Assembly (NCBI GenBank): GCA_022575985.1
Contig: JAKSXM010000147.1
Coordinates: 18,138,001-18,202,000 of the forward strand
DNA from: Anagrus nilaparvatae
Lineage: Eukaryota > Arthropoda > Insecta > Hymenoptera > Mymaridae
Length of the DNA stretch: 64,000 nucleotides
Direction: 5' to 3'
Below are positions 28,201 to 40,208 of this stretch, piece after piece; the stretch's first letter is position 1, and the number at the start of each line of letters is the position of its first letter. The notes beneath the pieces were generated by a model that worked only from the letters and a program-made list of their open reading frames with translations, did not search any database and had not been told where the DNA came from. The position numbers and the translations under genes were made by a program.

Positions 28201-30168
28201 AAATTTTTGAAAAAATAATTAAATAAAGATTTTTTTAAGGGCAGTACTTTAATTTTATCCTGTACCTCTTATACATGTGAATTTAGGTTTTTATTATGGT
28301 ATCAATCATCCCTAAGCATTAAAAATTTTTCTTGACGTTAATACTCCAGAAAAATATATTCTATTATCAAATAACAATCGATTTCATGATTAGAGAAGTT
28401 TATAAAATGCTTAATTTATCAATTTCACTGATAACAGGCGGCAGTCTCAATTTTTTCATTCAAGGGTCCAGAGAGTATTTCAAATATATTGTAATTATAA
28501 AATTTTTCTCAGACTTAAAACTTTTTCAGACATTATTTTCCGAAATTATATGTAGTTCTTGCACACATAAAAATAGATTCAAATATTAATTTAGTGTAAG
28601 AATAATTATTTTCAACTCATTTAATTATTAGAATTCCAATTTTTTATCTAAATTACATTGCAGTTCTGAATGACTACATGCTTTAAATTTCTTCAAATTC
28701 TATAGTTTATGTTAAAAAATGATGCTGTAATTATTACATAATAGCTGAAAAAATTTTTAGGCTCAGAAAGAAGTTATAAGTGTGTAATAACTCAAAACTG
28801 AAATGTGAATTAGATAAAAAAATTGGGATTCTAATAATTAAATGAGTTGAAAATAATTATTCTAAGACTAAATAAATATTTGATTCTGTTTCCGAAATTA
28901 TATGTAGTTCTTGCACACATAAAAACAGAATCAAATATTTATTTAGTCTTAGAATAATTATTTTCAACTCATTTAATTATTAGAATCCCAATTTTTTTAT
29001 CTAATTCACATTTCAGTTTTGAGTTATTACACACTTATAACTTCTTTCTGAGCCTAAAAATTTTTTCAGCTATTATGTAATAATTACAGCATCATTTTTT
29101 AACATAAACTATAGAATTTGAAGAAATTTAAAGCATGTAGTCATTCAGAACTGCAATGTAATTTAGATAAAAAATTGGAATTCTAATAATTAAATGAGTT
29201 GAAAATAATTATTCTTACACTAAATTAATATTTGAATCTATTTTTATGTGTGCAAGAACTACATATAATTTCGGAAAATAATGTCTGAAAAAGTTTTAAG
29301 TCTGAGAAAAATTTTATAATTACAATATATTTGAAATACTCTCTGGACCCTTGAATGAAAAAATTGAGACTGCCGCCTGTTATCAGTGAAATTGATAAAT
29401 TAAGCATTTTATAAACTTCTCTAATCATGAAATCGATTGTTATTTGATAATAGAATATATTTTTCTGGAGTATTAACGTCAAGAAAAATTTTTAATGCTT
29501 AGGGATGATTGATACCATAATAAAAACCTAAATTCACATGTATAAGAGGTACAGGATAAAATTAAAGTACTGCCCTTAAAAAAATCTTTATTTAATTATT
29601 TTTTCAAAAATTTTAATGTTTGATTACTATATTTTTCCTGGGATCATAAATAAAACAGAATAGTATTGATTAAAAAAAAAATTCTATGAAAATTCTTAAA
29701 AACCCTAAAATTGTGTAGGTTTTGTATAGGTATGCATGTAAAATACGTTTTTTTTGAATTTTTTAAAAAGCGCAGCAGTTCCAGATTTTTCCCGGGTGTT
29801 TTTGTCATGTACAAAGTGTCTTTAATGAGTAGAAACAATCCGTTCTTGTCACCATTTTGGATCGGATAAAATTTCCTTCAAGACTGGTGTGCCAATTCTT
29901 GACTGGACACGGGTATTTCCGTGCAATGTTGAAACATTGGCATAAGGTGGCAACAGAGGAGTGCTTGCACTGCCCAGGCGAGAAGGATACAGTGGAGCAC
30001 ACTTTCTTCGGATGTATGCGCTACGTGGAAGGGCGCCCGCCCTTCCCGATTTGGAGGCCAGAGAAGGTGGTTCCGGAAATGCTACGGAGTTCTGAAAATT
30101 GGAACAAAGTAGCAGAGTACGTAAGGGCCACCTTGTTGAAGAAAAAGGAGGAGGGCTTTCTATCGTAG
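25251..30168 (+). pseudogene. ORF2 of R1-clade element B, broken in three pieces
   Basis: An endonuclease-reverse transcriptase homologous to A2 ORF2. Piece 1 (25251-26252; frame open from an upstream ATG at 25239) holds the APE endonuclease with LQGNMNQAR, GDFNARALEWG and GSDHHYITF. Near 26090 a deletion of roughly 15-18 codons that also shifts frame removes the segment equivalent to NGRNPPVYWW of A2. Piece 2 (about 26095-27922; open from 26288) holds APGPDGIPAE, LVTLDVKNAFNSA, IAQGSVLGPDLWN and IGYADDVAL. The foldback element then interrupts after YLTQ. Piece 3 (29892-30168) carries QFLTGHGYF and the C-terminal knuckle CLHCPGEKDTVEHTFFGC. The catalytic residues survive, but the protein cannot be made. 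Confidence 0.88.
27923..29891. mobile_element. 2-kb near-perfect foldback element, CACACCAG ends, CCAA duplication
   Basis: The two halves (27923 to about 28880 and about 28920 to 29891) are almost exact reverse complements, with ends CACACCAGTC and GACTGGTGTG. The target duplication CCAA is at 27919-27922 and 29892-29895, and the interrupted ORF2 of B joins across it. CAC termini with a 4-bp duplication fit the Chapaev/CMC group. No transposase is present; two mirrored pairs of short frames merely reflect the palindrome. Inside each arm, a segment with CCGAAATTATATGTAGTTCTTGC also recurs at the centre, so arm and loop are related. Near-identity of arms this long implies recent formation or ongoing correction between arms. 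Confidence 0.9.
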
Positions 30169-30502
30169 ATTGCTCTCCTGTCACTAGGCTGGGGGAAGGC
30201 AGCGGCCAGTTGCCTAGGCTGCGCGTCCCAAACTGAAGTTATACCTGAAAAGGGAGTTCCGGTTTGGGGCAAACAAGCGCAGGGGGGTTTATAGTGTGTT
30301 TATCCAGTAAGAATCTGGGGCGTAGCCGGCGACCGCGTTCGCCGGTGGTCTCCCAGTTGTACACTTTGTGCAACTGGGCGGTCATGGAAATTTGCGGGCC
30401 TTTAAGGCCCGCAAACACTCCATGGCTGATGTAAGATTCACAAGATTCCCTTGACAAAAAAAAAAAAAAAAAAAAAAAAATAATAATAATAATAATAATA
30501 AT

Positions 30503-30938
30503 CAGCAAAATAAACCTTTCAATAAAAATAAACGAAATTTTAAAAGAGGTTTCTATAAAGGCTATCAAAATAAAGGAAAAAGGTTTTTATCTAAAATAAA
30601 GTGTCATCATTGTGGTCGTTTTGGGCACGTTCAAAGAAATTGTATTTATTATAAAAAAATGATAAAATATCAAAAAGAAAAAAGAAGTGCGCAGTTAACT
30701 GCTACTGAAGAACCAAGGCAAGAATTTAATACAAGCTTTGCTTTTGATTAATAACGATAAATTATATAATACTTATGCTAACTTAGAAAATCCATTCATG
30801 ATTTTTATAGCAAAAAGAAATACATTTATTGAAGCTACTAAGCAAGGTCTTGTATGGGTCACAACTAATAAAGGTGTACGAGTGGTATTAGAAGATGTTT
30901 ATTTTGTAGGGAGGTTCCTCACAATTTATTATCAATAA
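30503..30938 (+). pseudogene. Copia gag C-terminus and protease, tandem copy 1 (deleted)
   Basis: The frame resumes Gag after the AAT repeat with a basic Asn/Lys/Arg-rich stretch and the nucleocapsid knuckle CHHCGRFGHVQRNC (C-X2-C-X4-H-X4-C). A 77-bp deletion near 30744 then removes the protease active-site segment (ILDSGSTQHL in the other copies) and brings in an immediate stop. The remainder of the protease-like region is open only from 30738. A Ser codon of the other copies is Phe here (MIFIAKRN). The deletion is private to this copy, so it happened after the triplication. Confidence 0.85.
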
Positions 30939-31084
30939 ATAAGTTGCAAAGGTCAGGTTTGAAAATAATATTTGATGAAAATGGCGTAAAAATTCAAAGA
31001 AATAATATGGATATAATGACAGGTAAATTTGAAAATAATTTGATTATTGTAGAATTTAAGCTTGATGCAGAAAATGAAGCATGA

Positions 31085-32413
31085 TGCTATCTGACAAATA
31101 ATTATTTAAGAGAAAATTATAAATTATGGCATCAACGCTTAGGCCATTTAGGAATAGATAAGTTTCGAAAATTAAAATCTGAAAATATGTTTTATGATAT
31201 ATATTTATTAAATAATATAGTACCTGATAATGGATTGTGTGAACCTTGTATACAGGGTAAACAAACTAAATTACCTTTAAATAAAGAAAAAAATAAAGAT
31301 TTTAGAATAAGGCCATTATTTAAAGTACATTCAGACATTTGTGGTCCTATTACTCCTTCTACAATTGATAATAAAAATTATTTTATTATTTTTGTTGATG
31401 AATATACTCATTATTCAGTAACATATATAGTTGAACGAAAGTCTGAGTTATTTAATGTTTTTTATGATTACTGTAAGAAAAGTACAAACCATTTTAATTT
31501 AAAAATAACTAATTTATATATTGATAATGGTAGTGAGTATGTTTCCAATGAAATGAAAAAATTTTGTTTAGATAATGGAATAAGTTATCATCTTACGATC
31601 CCATATACGCCTGAATTAAATGGTGTTGCTGAGCGCATGAACCGAAGTATAATAGAGAAAGCACGTACTTTATTAAATGGGGCTAATTTAGATAAACAAT
31701 TTTGGGGCGAGGCAGTTTTAACTGCAACATATTTGATAAATATAACCCCAACTAGAGCCTTGATAGTAAATAAAACACCATATGAAATGTGGTTTGGTAA
31801 AAAGCCTCAATTACAATATTTAAAAGTATTCGGTTCTACGGCCTATGTATTATATAAACCAAAGTTATCTAAATTTGATAAAAAATCTTGGAAAGGCATT
31901 TTGGTAGGCTATGTACCAAATGGGTATAAAATATCGGATAATGAAAATTTTACTTTTGAAAGAGCTAGAGATGTAATAATAGATGAAAATGATTATTTAA
32001 TTACCAGACCAATAATAAATGATAATAATAAGTTTTCTGATATACAAGTACAATCAGAAAATCAGTTGAAAAATATTATTTCTGATACACCAGTACAATC
32101 AGAAATAAAGCCAAATCAAAATAATTCTGATAAACTAGTACAATCAGAAAATGAATCAAATAAAAACATTTCTAATACACTAGAACAATTAGAAAGTAAT
32201 GATAATAAATGTTTAAAGAGAAAATTAAATGAGAATGATAACTCTAGCAAAAATTTAAGTAAGAAAATGAAAAGAAATGAAAATTACAAAAGTAATGAAA
32301 CTTCTGATAAACCAGTAGAATCAGAAGCTCAGACTAAAGATAATGAGTCAAGAAGGAGTAGTAGATCCAATGTTAAGCCTTCTGGCTTTAAGATGAAAAC
32401 AACAGCATATTAG
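31085..32413 (+). pseudogene. Copia integrase, tandem copy 1
   Basis: The region opens after an in-frame TGA at 31082. The zinc-binding GAG-pre-integrase part comes first (LWHQRLGHLG, then CEPCIQGKQ), followed by the integrase core with its DDE triad: HSDICGPI (Asp), LYIDNGSEYVS (Asp) and NGVAERMNR (Glu). A long Ser/Asn/Glu-rich linker ends with a basic segment. The stop at 32411-32413 cuts it from the reverse transcriptase. The only in-frame Met (31187) is internal. Upstream, a one-base frameshift (at VGRFLTIYYQ) and the TGA separate it from protease. All three copies share these lesions. Confidence 0.88.
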
Positions 32414-32457
32414 ACTTTATATTATGTACACAAACTGTTGTTTTTGATGTACCCAAA

Positions 32458-33912
32458 TTGTATAATGAAATAAAATATAAAAATGATAAACAAAATTGGG
32501 AAATGGCCATTAAAGAAGAAATAAGATCCCTTGAAAAGAATAATACCTGGACATTGGTTAAAACACCAGAAAATAAAAACATAATTGAATGTAAATGGGT
32601 ATTTTCAATTAAAACTGATGAATTTGGAAATCCAGTTAGGTATAAAGCGCGTTTGGTTGCACGAGGTTTTAGCCAGCAATATCAGGTTGATTATTTTGAA
32701 ACTTTTGCCCCTGTTGCTAGGATTTCCACTTTTAGGATTATATTAGCCTTAGCTAATCAATTTAATTTATTAATTCATCATATGGACGTTAAGACAGCTT
32801 TTCTTAACGGCACCCTAAGAGAGGAAATCTATATGAAAATTCCTGAAGGTATTGCTTGTAATAAAAATAACGTTGTTTGTAAATTAAATAAAACATTATA
32901 CGGTTTAAAGCAGGCAGCCAGATATTGGTTTAAAACATTTGAAAAAGCTCTGCTAGAAGTTGGATTTCAGAATTCACCAGTAGATCGTTGTATGTATATT
33001 TTAAACAAGGGACATATTTCTAAGAACATTTACGTTGTATTATATGTTGATGATTTGGTGATTGCAACTGCTGATATAAATAAAATGAATAACTTTAAAA
33101 ATTACTTAATGAAAAAATTTTCTATGGTTGATTTAAAAGAAATAAAATATTTTCTTGGAATTAAAATTGAAAGAAATTTTGATAAAATAACTTTAGATCA
33201 AAGTGCATATATAAAAAATGTTTTGCTTAAATATCGTATGTCAGAATGCAATTCAATCAATACACCTTTGGAAACTAAGTTAAATTATGAAGGCTTAAAT
33301 TCAGATGAAAATTGTGGAAAGCCATGTCAGAATTTAATAGGTAGTTTAATGAATATAATGTTATGCACCAGACCTGATATATGTGCATCTGTAAGTATAT
33401 TAAGTAGATTTGCAAATAAAAATAATATTACTTTATGGGAATATTTAAAAAGAGTATTAAAATATTTAAAAGGCACAATTGAATTAAAATTAGTTTATAA
33501 AAAAGAAAGTCCTAAAGATGTGTTGATTGGATTTGTTGATGCTGACTGGGGAAGCGATGAAACTGATCGAAAAAGCACAACAGGTTATTTATTTATGCTT
33601 TTTAATAAATGTGTTATATGTTGGAACACTAAAAAGCAACATTGCGTTGCAGACTCGAGTTGTGCATCAGAATATATGGCATTATACGAAGGCGTAAAAG
33701 AAGCCTTATTTTTAAAATCATTGTTAAATAGTATAAATATTAAAATTAGAAATCCTATTACAATTTTTGAAGATAATAATGGTTGTATATGCATCGCTGA
33801 AAATCCCACAAGTCATAAAAGATCAAAACATATTGATATTAAATATACGATTGGAGGCCAGAGAAGGTGGTTCCGGAAATGCTACGGAGTTCTGAAAATT
33901 GGAACAAAGTAG
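32458..33912 (+). pseudogene. Copia reverse transcriptase-RNase H, tandem copy 1, fused to element B tail
   Basis: Copia-type reverse transcriptase: NNTWTLVKTP, CKWVFSIK, YKARLVARGFSQ, DVKTAFLNG (catalytic Asp), LYGLKQAARYW, and VLYVDDLVIA with the catalytic Asp pair. RNase H follows with GFVDADWGSD and KKQHCVADSSCASEYMAL. At DIKY the copia sequence ends, and the frame reads into element B for about 20 unrelated codons (after about 33847). The natural C-terminus, present only in copy 3, is missing. Confidence 0.9.
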
Positions 33913-34306
33913 CAGAGTACGTAAGGGCCACCTTGTTGAAGAAAAAGGAGGAGGGCTTTCTATCGTAGATTGCTCTCCTGTCACTAGGCTGGGGGAAGGC
34001 AGCGGCCAGTTGCCTAGGCTGCGCGTCCCAAACTGAAGTTATACCTGAAAAGGGAGTTCCGGTTTGGGGCAAACAAGCGCAGGGGGGTTTATAGTGTGTT
34101 TATCCAGTAAGAATCTGGGGCGTAGCCGGCGACCGCGTTCGCCGGTGGTCTCCCAGTTGTACACTTTGTGCAACTGGGCGGTCATGGAAATTTGCGGGCC
34201 TTTAAGGCCCGCAAACACTCCATGGCTGATGTAAGATTCACAAGATTCCCTTGACAAAAAAAAAAAAAAAAAAAAAAATAATAATAATAATAATAATAAT
34301 CAGCAA

Positions 34307-34813
34307 AATAAACCTTTCAATAAAAATAAACGAAATTTTAAAAGAGGTTTCTATAAAGGCTATCAAAATAAAGGAAAAAGGTTTTTATCTAAAATAAAGT
34401 GTCATCATTGTGGTCGTTTTGGGCACGTTCAAAGAAATTGTATTTATTATAAAAAAATGATAAAATATCAAAAAGAAAAAAGAAGTGCGCAGTTAACTGC
34501 TACTGAAGAACCAAGGCAAGAATTTAATACAAGCTTTGCTTTTATAGCTTCCGGGTTTGAAAGTATAAATAAGAGTAATAAAATTTATTTTATTCTTGAT
34601 TCTGGATCGACTCAACATTTGATTAATAACGATAAATTATATAATACTTATGCTAACTTAGAAAATCCATTCATGATTTCTATAGCAAAAAGAAATACAT
34701 TTATTGAAGCTACTAAGCAAGGTCTTGTATGGGTCACAACTAATAAAGGTGTACGAGTGGTATTAGAAGATGTTTATTTTGTAGGGAGGTTCCTCACAAT
34801 TTATTATCAATAA
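34307..34813 (+). pseudogene. Copia gag C-terminus and protease, tandem copy 2
   Basis: Same as copy 1 but without the 77-bp deletion. The nucleocapsid knuckle CHHCGRFGHVQRNC is followed by the protease active site FILDSGSTQHL. The frame ends early at VGRFLTIYYQ through a one-base shift that all copies share. The only long open part with a Met starts at 34457. Confidence 0.88.
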
Positions 34814-34959
34814 ATAAGTTGCAAAGGTCAGGTTTGAAAATAATATTTGATGAAAATGGCGTAAAAATTCAAAGAAATAATATGGATATAATGACAGGTA
34901 AATTTGAAAATAATTTGATTATTGTAGAATTTAAGCTTGATGCAGAAAATGAAGCATGA

Positions 34960-36288
34960 TGCTATCTGACAAATAATTATTTAAGAGAAAATTATAAATT
35001 ATGGCATCAACGCTTAGGCCATTTAGGAATAGATAAGTTTCGAAAATTAAAATCTGAAAATATGTTTTATGATATATATTTATTAAATAATATAGTACCT
35101 GATAATGGATTGTGTGAACCTTGTATACAGGGTAAACAAACTAAATTACCTTTAAATAAAGAAAAAAATAAAGATTTTAGAATAAGGCCATTATTTAAAG
35201 TACATTCAGACATTTGTGGTCCTATTACTCCTTCTACAATTGATAATAAAAATTATTTTATTATTTTTGTTGATGAATATACTCATTATTCAGTAACATA
35301 TATAGTTGAACGAAAGTCTGAGTTATTTAATGTTTTTTATGATTACTGTAAGAAAAGTACAAACCATTTTAATTTAAAAATAACTAATTTATATATTGAT
35401 AATGGTAGTGAGTATGTTTCCAATGAAATGAAAAAATTTTGTTTAGATAATGGAATAAGTTATCATCTTACGATCCCATATACGCCTGAATTAAATGGTG
35501 TTGCTGAGCGCATGAACCGAAGTATAATAGAGAAAGCACGTACTTTATTAAATGGGGCTAATTTAGATAAACAATTTTGGGGCGAGGCAGTTTTAACTGC
35601 AACATATTTGATAAATATAACCCCAACTAGAGCCTTGATAGTAAATAAAACACCATATGAAATGTGGTTTGGTAAAAAGCCTCAATTACAATATTTAAAA
35701 GTATTCGGTTCTACGGCCTATGTATTATATAAACCAAAGTTATCTAAATTTGATAAAAAATCTTGGAAAGGCATTTTGGTAGGCTATGTACCAAATGGGT
35801 ATAAAATATCGGATAATGAAAATTTTACTTTTGAAAGAGCTAGAGATGTAATAATAGATGAAAATGATTATTTAATTACCAGACCAATAATAAATGATAA
35901 TAATAAGTTTTCTGATATACAAGTACAATCAGAAAATCAGTTGAAAAATATTATTTCTGATACACCAGTACAATCAGAAATAAAGCCAAATCAAAATAAT
36001 TCTGATAAACTAGTACAATCAGAAAATGAATCAAATAAAAACATTTCTAATACACTAGAACAATTAGAAAGTAATGATAATAAATGTTTAAAGAGAAAAT
36101 TAAATGAGAATGATAACTCTAGCAAAAATTTAAGTAAGAAAATGAAAAGAAATGAAAATTACAAAAGTAATGAAACTTCTGATAAACCAGTAGAATCAGA
36201 AGCTCAGACTAAAGATAATGAGTCAAGAAGGAGTAGTAGATCCAATGTTAAGCCTTCTGGCTTTAAGATGAAAACAACAGCATATTAG
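34960..36288 (+). pseudogene. Copia integrase, tandem copy 2
   Basis: Identical by eye to the copy 1 integrase, including the upstream TGA and the stop before reverse transcriptase. The DDE triad residues are all present. Confidence 0.88.
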
Positions 36289-36332
36289 ACTTTATATTAT
36301 GTACACAAACTGTTGTTTTTGATGTACCCAAA

Positions 36333-37787
36333 TTGTATAATGAAATAAAATATAAAAATGATAAACAAAATTGGGAAATGGCCATTAAAGAAGAAATAAG
36401 ATCCCTTGAAAAGAATAATACCTGGACATTGGTTAAAACACCAGAAAATAAAAACATAATTGAATGTAAATGGGTATTTTCAATTAAAACTGATGAATTT
36501 GGAAATCCAGTTAGGTATAAAGCGCGTTTGGTTGCACGAGGTTTTAGCCAGCAATATCAGGTTGATTATTTTGAAACTTTTGCCCCTGTTGCTAGGATTT
36601 CCACTTTTAGGATTATATTAGCCTTAGCTAATCAATTTAATTTATTAATTCATCATATGGACGTTAAGACAGCTTTTCTTAACGGCACCCTAAGAGAGGA
36701 AATCTATATGAAAATTCCTGAAGGTATTGCTTGTAATAAAAATAACGTTGTTTGTAAATTAAATAAAACATTATACGGTTTAAAGCAGGCAGCCAGATAT
36801 TGGTTTAAAACATTTGAAAAAGCTCTGCTAGAAGTTGGATTTCAGAATTCACCAGTAGATCGTTGTATGTATATTTTAAACAAGGGACATATTTCTAAGA
36901 ACATTTACGTTGTATTATATGTTGATGATTTGGTGATTGCAACTGCTGATATAAATAAAATGAATAACTTTAAAAATTACTTAATGAAAAAATTTTCTAT
37001 GGTTGATTTAAAAGAAATAAAATATTTTCTTGGAATTAAAATTGAAAGAAATTTTGATAAAATAACTTTAGATCAAAGTGCATATATAAAAAATGTTTTG
37101 CTTAAATATCGTATGTCAGAATGCAATTCAATCAATACACCTTTGGAAACTAAGTTAAATTATGAAGGCTTAAATTCAGATGAAAATTGTGGAAAGCCAT
37201 GTCAGAATTTAATAGGTAGTTTAATGAATATAATGTTATGCACCAGACCTGATATATGTGCATCTGTAAGTATATTAAGTAGATTTGCAAATAAAAATAA
37301 TATTACTTTATGGGAATATTTAAAAAGAGTATTAAAATATTTAAAAGGCACAATTGAATTAAAATTAGTTTATAAAAAAGAAAGTCCTAAAGATGTGTTG
37401 ATTGGATTTGTTGATGCTGACTGGGGAAGCGATGAAACTGATCGAAAAAGCACAACAGGTTATTTATTTATGCTTTTTAATAAATGTGTTATATGTTGGA
37501 ACACTAAAAAGCAACATTGCGTTGCAGACTCGAGTTGTGCATCAGAATATATGGCATTATACGAAGGCGTAAAAGAAGCCTTATTTTTAAAATCATTGTT
37601 AAATAGTATAAATATTAAAATTAGAAATCCTATTACAATTTTTGAAGATAATAATGGTTGTATATGCATCGCTGAAAATCCCACAAGTCATAAAAGATCA
37701 AAACATATTGATATTAAATATACGATTGGAGGCCAGAGAAGGTGGTTCCGGAAATGCTACGGAGTTCTGAAAATTGGAACAAAGTAG
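36333..37787 (+). pseudogene. Copia reverse transcriptase-RNase H, tandem copy 2, fused to element B tail
   Basis: Identical by eye to copy 1, with the YVDD catalytic box and RNase H, and the same chimeric end after DIKY at about 37722. That two copies share one joint to the base means the unit was copied together with its joint. Confidence 0.9.
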
Positions 37788-38181
37788 CAGAGTACGTAAG
37801 GGCCACCTTGTTGAAGAAAAAGGAGGAGGGCTTTCTATCGTAGATTGCTCTCCTGTCACTAGGCTGGGGGAAGGCAGCGGCCAGTTGCCTAGGCTGCGCG
37901 TCCCAAACTGAAGTTATACCTGAAAAGGGAGTTCCGGTTTGGGGCAAACAAGCGCAGGGGGGTTTATAGTGTGTTTATCCAGTAAGAATCTGGGGCGTAG
38001 CCGGCGACCGCGTTCGCCGGTGGTCTCCCAGTTGTACACTTTGTGCAACTGGGCGGTCATGGAAATTTGCGGGCCTTTAAGGCCCGCAAACACTCCATGG
38101 CTGATGTAAGATTCACAAGATTCCCTTGACAAAAAAAAAAAAAAAAAAAAAAAATAATAATAATAATAATAATAATCAGCA

Positions 38182-38689
38182 AAATAAACCTTTCAATAAA
38201 AATAAACGAAATTTTAAAAGAGGTTTCTATAAAGGCTATCAAAATAAAGGAAAAAGGTTTTTATCTAAAATAAAGTGTCATCATTGTGGTCGTTTTGGGC
38301 ACGTTCAAAGAAATTGTATTTATTATAAAAAAATGATAAAATATCAAAAAGAAAAAAGAAGTGCGCAGTTAACTGCTACTGAAGAACCAAGGCAAGAATT
38401 TAATACAAGCTTTGCTTTTATAGCTTCCGGGTTTGAAAGTATAAATAAGAGTAATAAAATTTATTTTATTCTTGATTCTGGATCGACTCAACATTTGATT
38501 AATAACGATAAATTATATAATACTTATGCTAACTTAGAAAATCCATTCATGATTTCTATAGCAAAAAGAAATACATTTATTGAAGCTACTAAGCAAGGTC
38601 TTGTATGGGTCACAACTAATAAAGGTGTACGAGTGGTATTAGAAGATGTTTATTTTGTAGGGAGGTTCCTCACAATTTATTATCAATAA
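38182..38689 (+). pseudogene. Copia gag C-terminus and protease, tandem copy 3
   Basis: As in copy 2. Here the open frame runs in from the poly(A) tail and AAT repeat (Met at 38126), giving a spurious Lys-run and Asn-run ahead of the real Gag sequence. The zinc knuckle and protease DSG motif are intact. The frame stops at the shared one-base shift. Confidence 0.88.
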
Positions 38690-38835
38690 ATAAGTTGCAA
38701 AGGTCAGGTTTGAAAATAATATTTGATGAAAATGGCGTAAAAATTCAAAGAAATAATATGGATATAATGACAGGTAAATTTGAAAATAATTTGATTATTG
38801 TAGAATTTAAGCTTGATGCAGAAAATGAAGCATGA

Positions 38836-40164
38836 TGCTATCTGACAAATAATTATTTAAGAGAAAATTATAAATTATGGCATCAACGCTTAGGCCATTT
38901 AGGAATAGATAAGTTTCGAAAATTAAAATCTGAAAATATGTTTTATGATATATATTTATTAAATAATATAGTACCTGATAATGGATTGTGTGAACCTTGT
39001 ATACAGGGTAAACAAACTAAATTACCTTTAAATAAAGAAAAAAATAAAGATTTTAGAATAAGGCCATTATTTAAAGTACATTCAGACATTTGTGGTCCTA
39101 TTACTCCTTCTACAATTGATAATAAAAATTATTTTATTATTTTTGTTGATGAATATACTCATTATTCAGTAACATATATAGTTGAACGAAAGTCTGAGTT
39201 ATTTAATGTTTTTTATGATTACTGTAAGAAAAGTACAAACCATTTTAATTTAAAAATAACTAATTTATATATTGATAATGGTAGTGAGTATGTTTCCAAT
39301 GAAATGAAAAAATTTTGTTTAGATAATGGAATAAGTTATCATCTTACGATCCCATATACGCCTGAATTAAATGGTGTTGCTGAGCGCATGAACCGAAGTA
39401 TAATAGAGAAAGCACGTACTTTATTAAATGGGGCTAATTTAGATAAACAATTTTGGGGCGAGGCAGTTTTAACTGCAACATATTTGATAAATATAACCCC
39501 AACTAGAGCCTTGATAGTAAATAAAACACCATATGAAATGTGGTTTGGTAAAAAGCCTCAATTACAATATTTAAAAGTATTCGGTTCTACGGCCTATGTA
39601 TTATATAAACCAAAGTTATCTAAATTTGATAAAAAATCTTGGAAAGGCATTTTGGTAGGCTATGTACCAAATGGGTATAAAATATCGGATAATGAAAATT
39701 TTACTTTTGAAAGAGCTAGAGATGTAATAATAGATGAAAATGATTATTTAATTACCAGACCAATAATAAATGATAATAATAAGTTTTCTGATATACAAGT
39801 ACAATCAGAAAATCAGTTGAAAAATATTATTTCTGATACACCAGTACAATCAGAAATAAAGCCAAATCAAAATAATTCTGATAAACTAGTACAATCAGAA
39901 AATGAATCAAATAAAAACATTTCTAATACACTAGAACAATTAGAAAGTAATGATAATAAATGTTTAAAGAGAAAATTAAATGAGAATGATAACTCTAGCA
40001 AAAATTTAAGTAAGAAAATGAAAAGAAATGAAAATTACAAAAGTAATGAAACTTCTGATAAACCAGTAGAATCAGAAGCTCAGACTAAAGATAATGAGTC
40101 AAGAAGGAGTAGTAGATCCAATGTTAAGCCTTCTGGCTTTAAGATGAAAACAACAGCATATTAG
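38836..40164 (+). pseudogene. Copia integrase, tandem copy 3
   Basis: Same sequence as copies 1 and 2, with the pre-integrase zinc motif, the DDE triad, and the same flanking stops. Confidence 0.88.
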
Positions 40165-40208
40165 ACTTTATATTATGTACACAAACTGTTGTTTTTGATG
40201 TACCCAAA

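Larger units (their letters stand above)
23890..30480 (+). mobile_element. R1-clade element B in (AAT)n, interrupted by a foldback transposon
   Basis: A plus-strand element with ORF1, ORF2, a GC-rich 3' untranslated region (30169-30454) and a poly(A) tail (30455-30480) followed by AAT repeats. It is clearly diverged from A. Almost no leader precedes ORF1, so the 5' end is probably truncated. ORF2 carries a frameshifting deletion near 26090 and a 1,969-bp foldback insertion at 27923-29891. The 3' untranslated region contains strong hairpins such as TTGCGGGCCTTTAAGGCCCGCAA. Confidence 0.85.

Noticed and set aside
28332..29838. Two pairs of identical frames on opposite strands
   Set aside because: Mirror copies inside the 2-kb palindrome; without similarity to any known protein type they reflect symmetry only.
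16000..30450. G+C-rich island as a horizontally acquired host gene cluster
   Set aside because: The G+C rise coincides exactly with R1-clade elements, which have their own codon usage.
38126..38180. Gag start with poly-Lys and poly-Asn
   Set aside because: The Met and Lys run come from the tail of element B; the real Gag start is at 15322.
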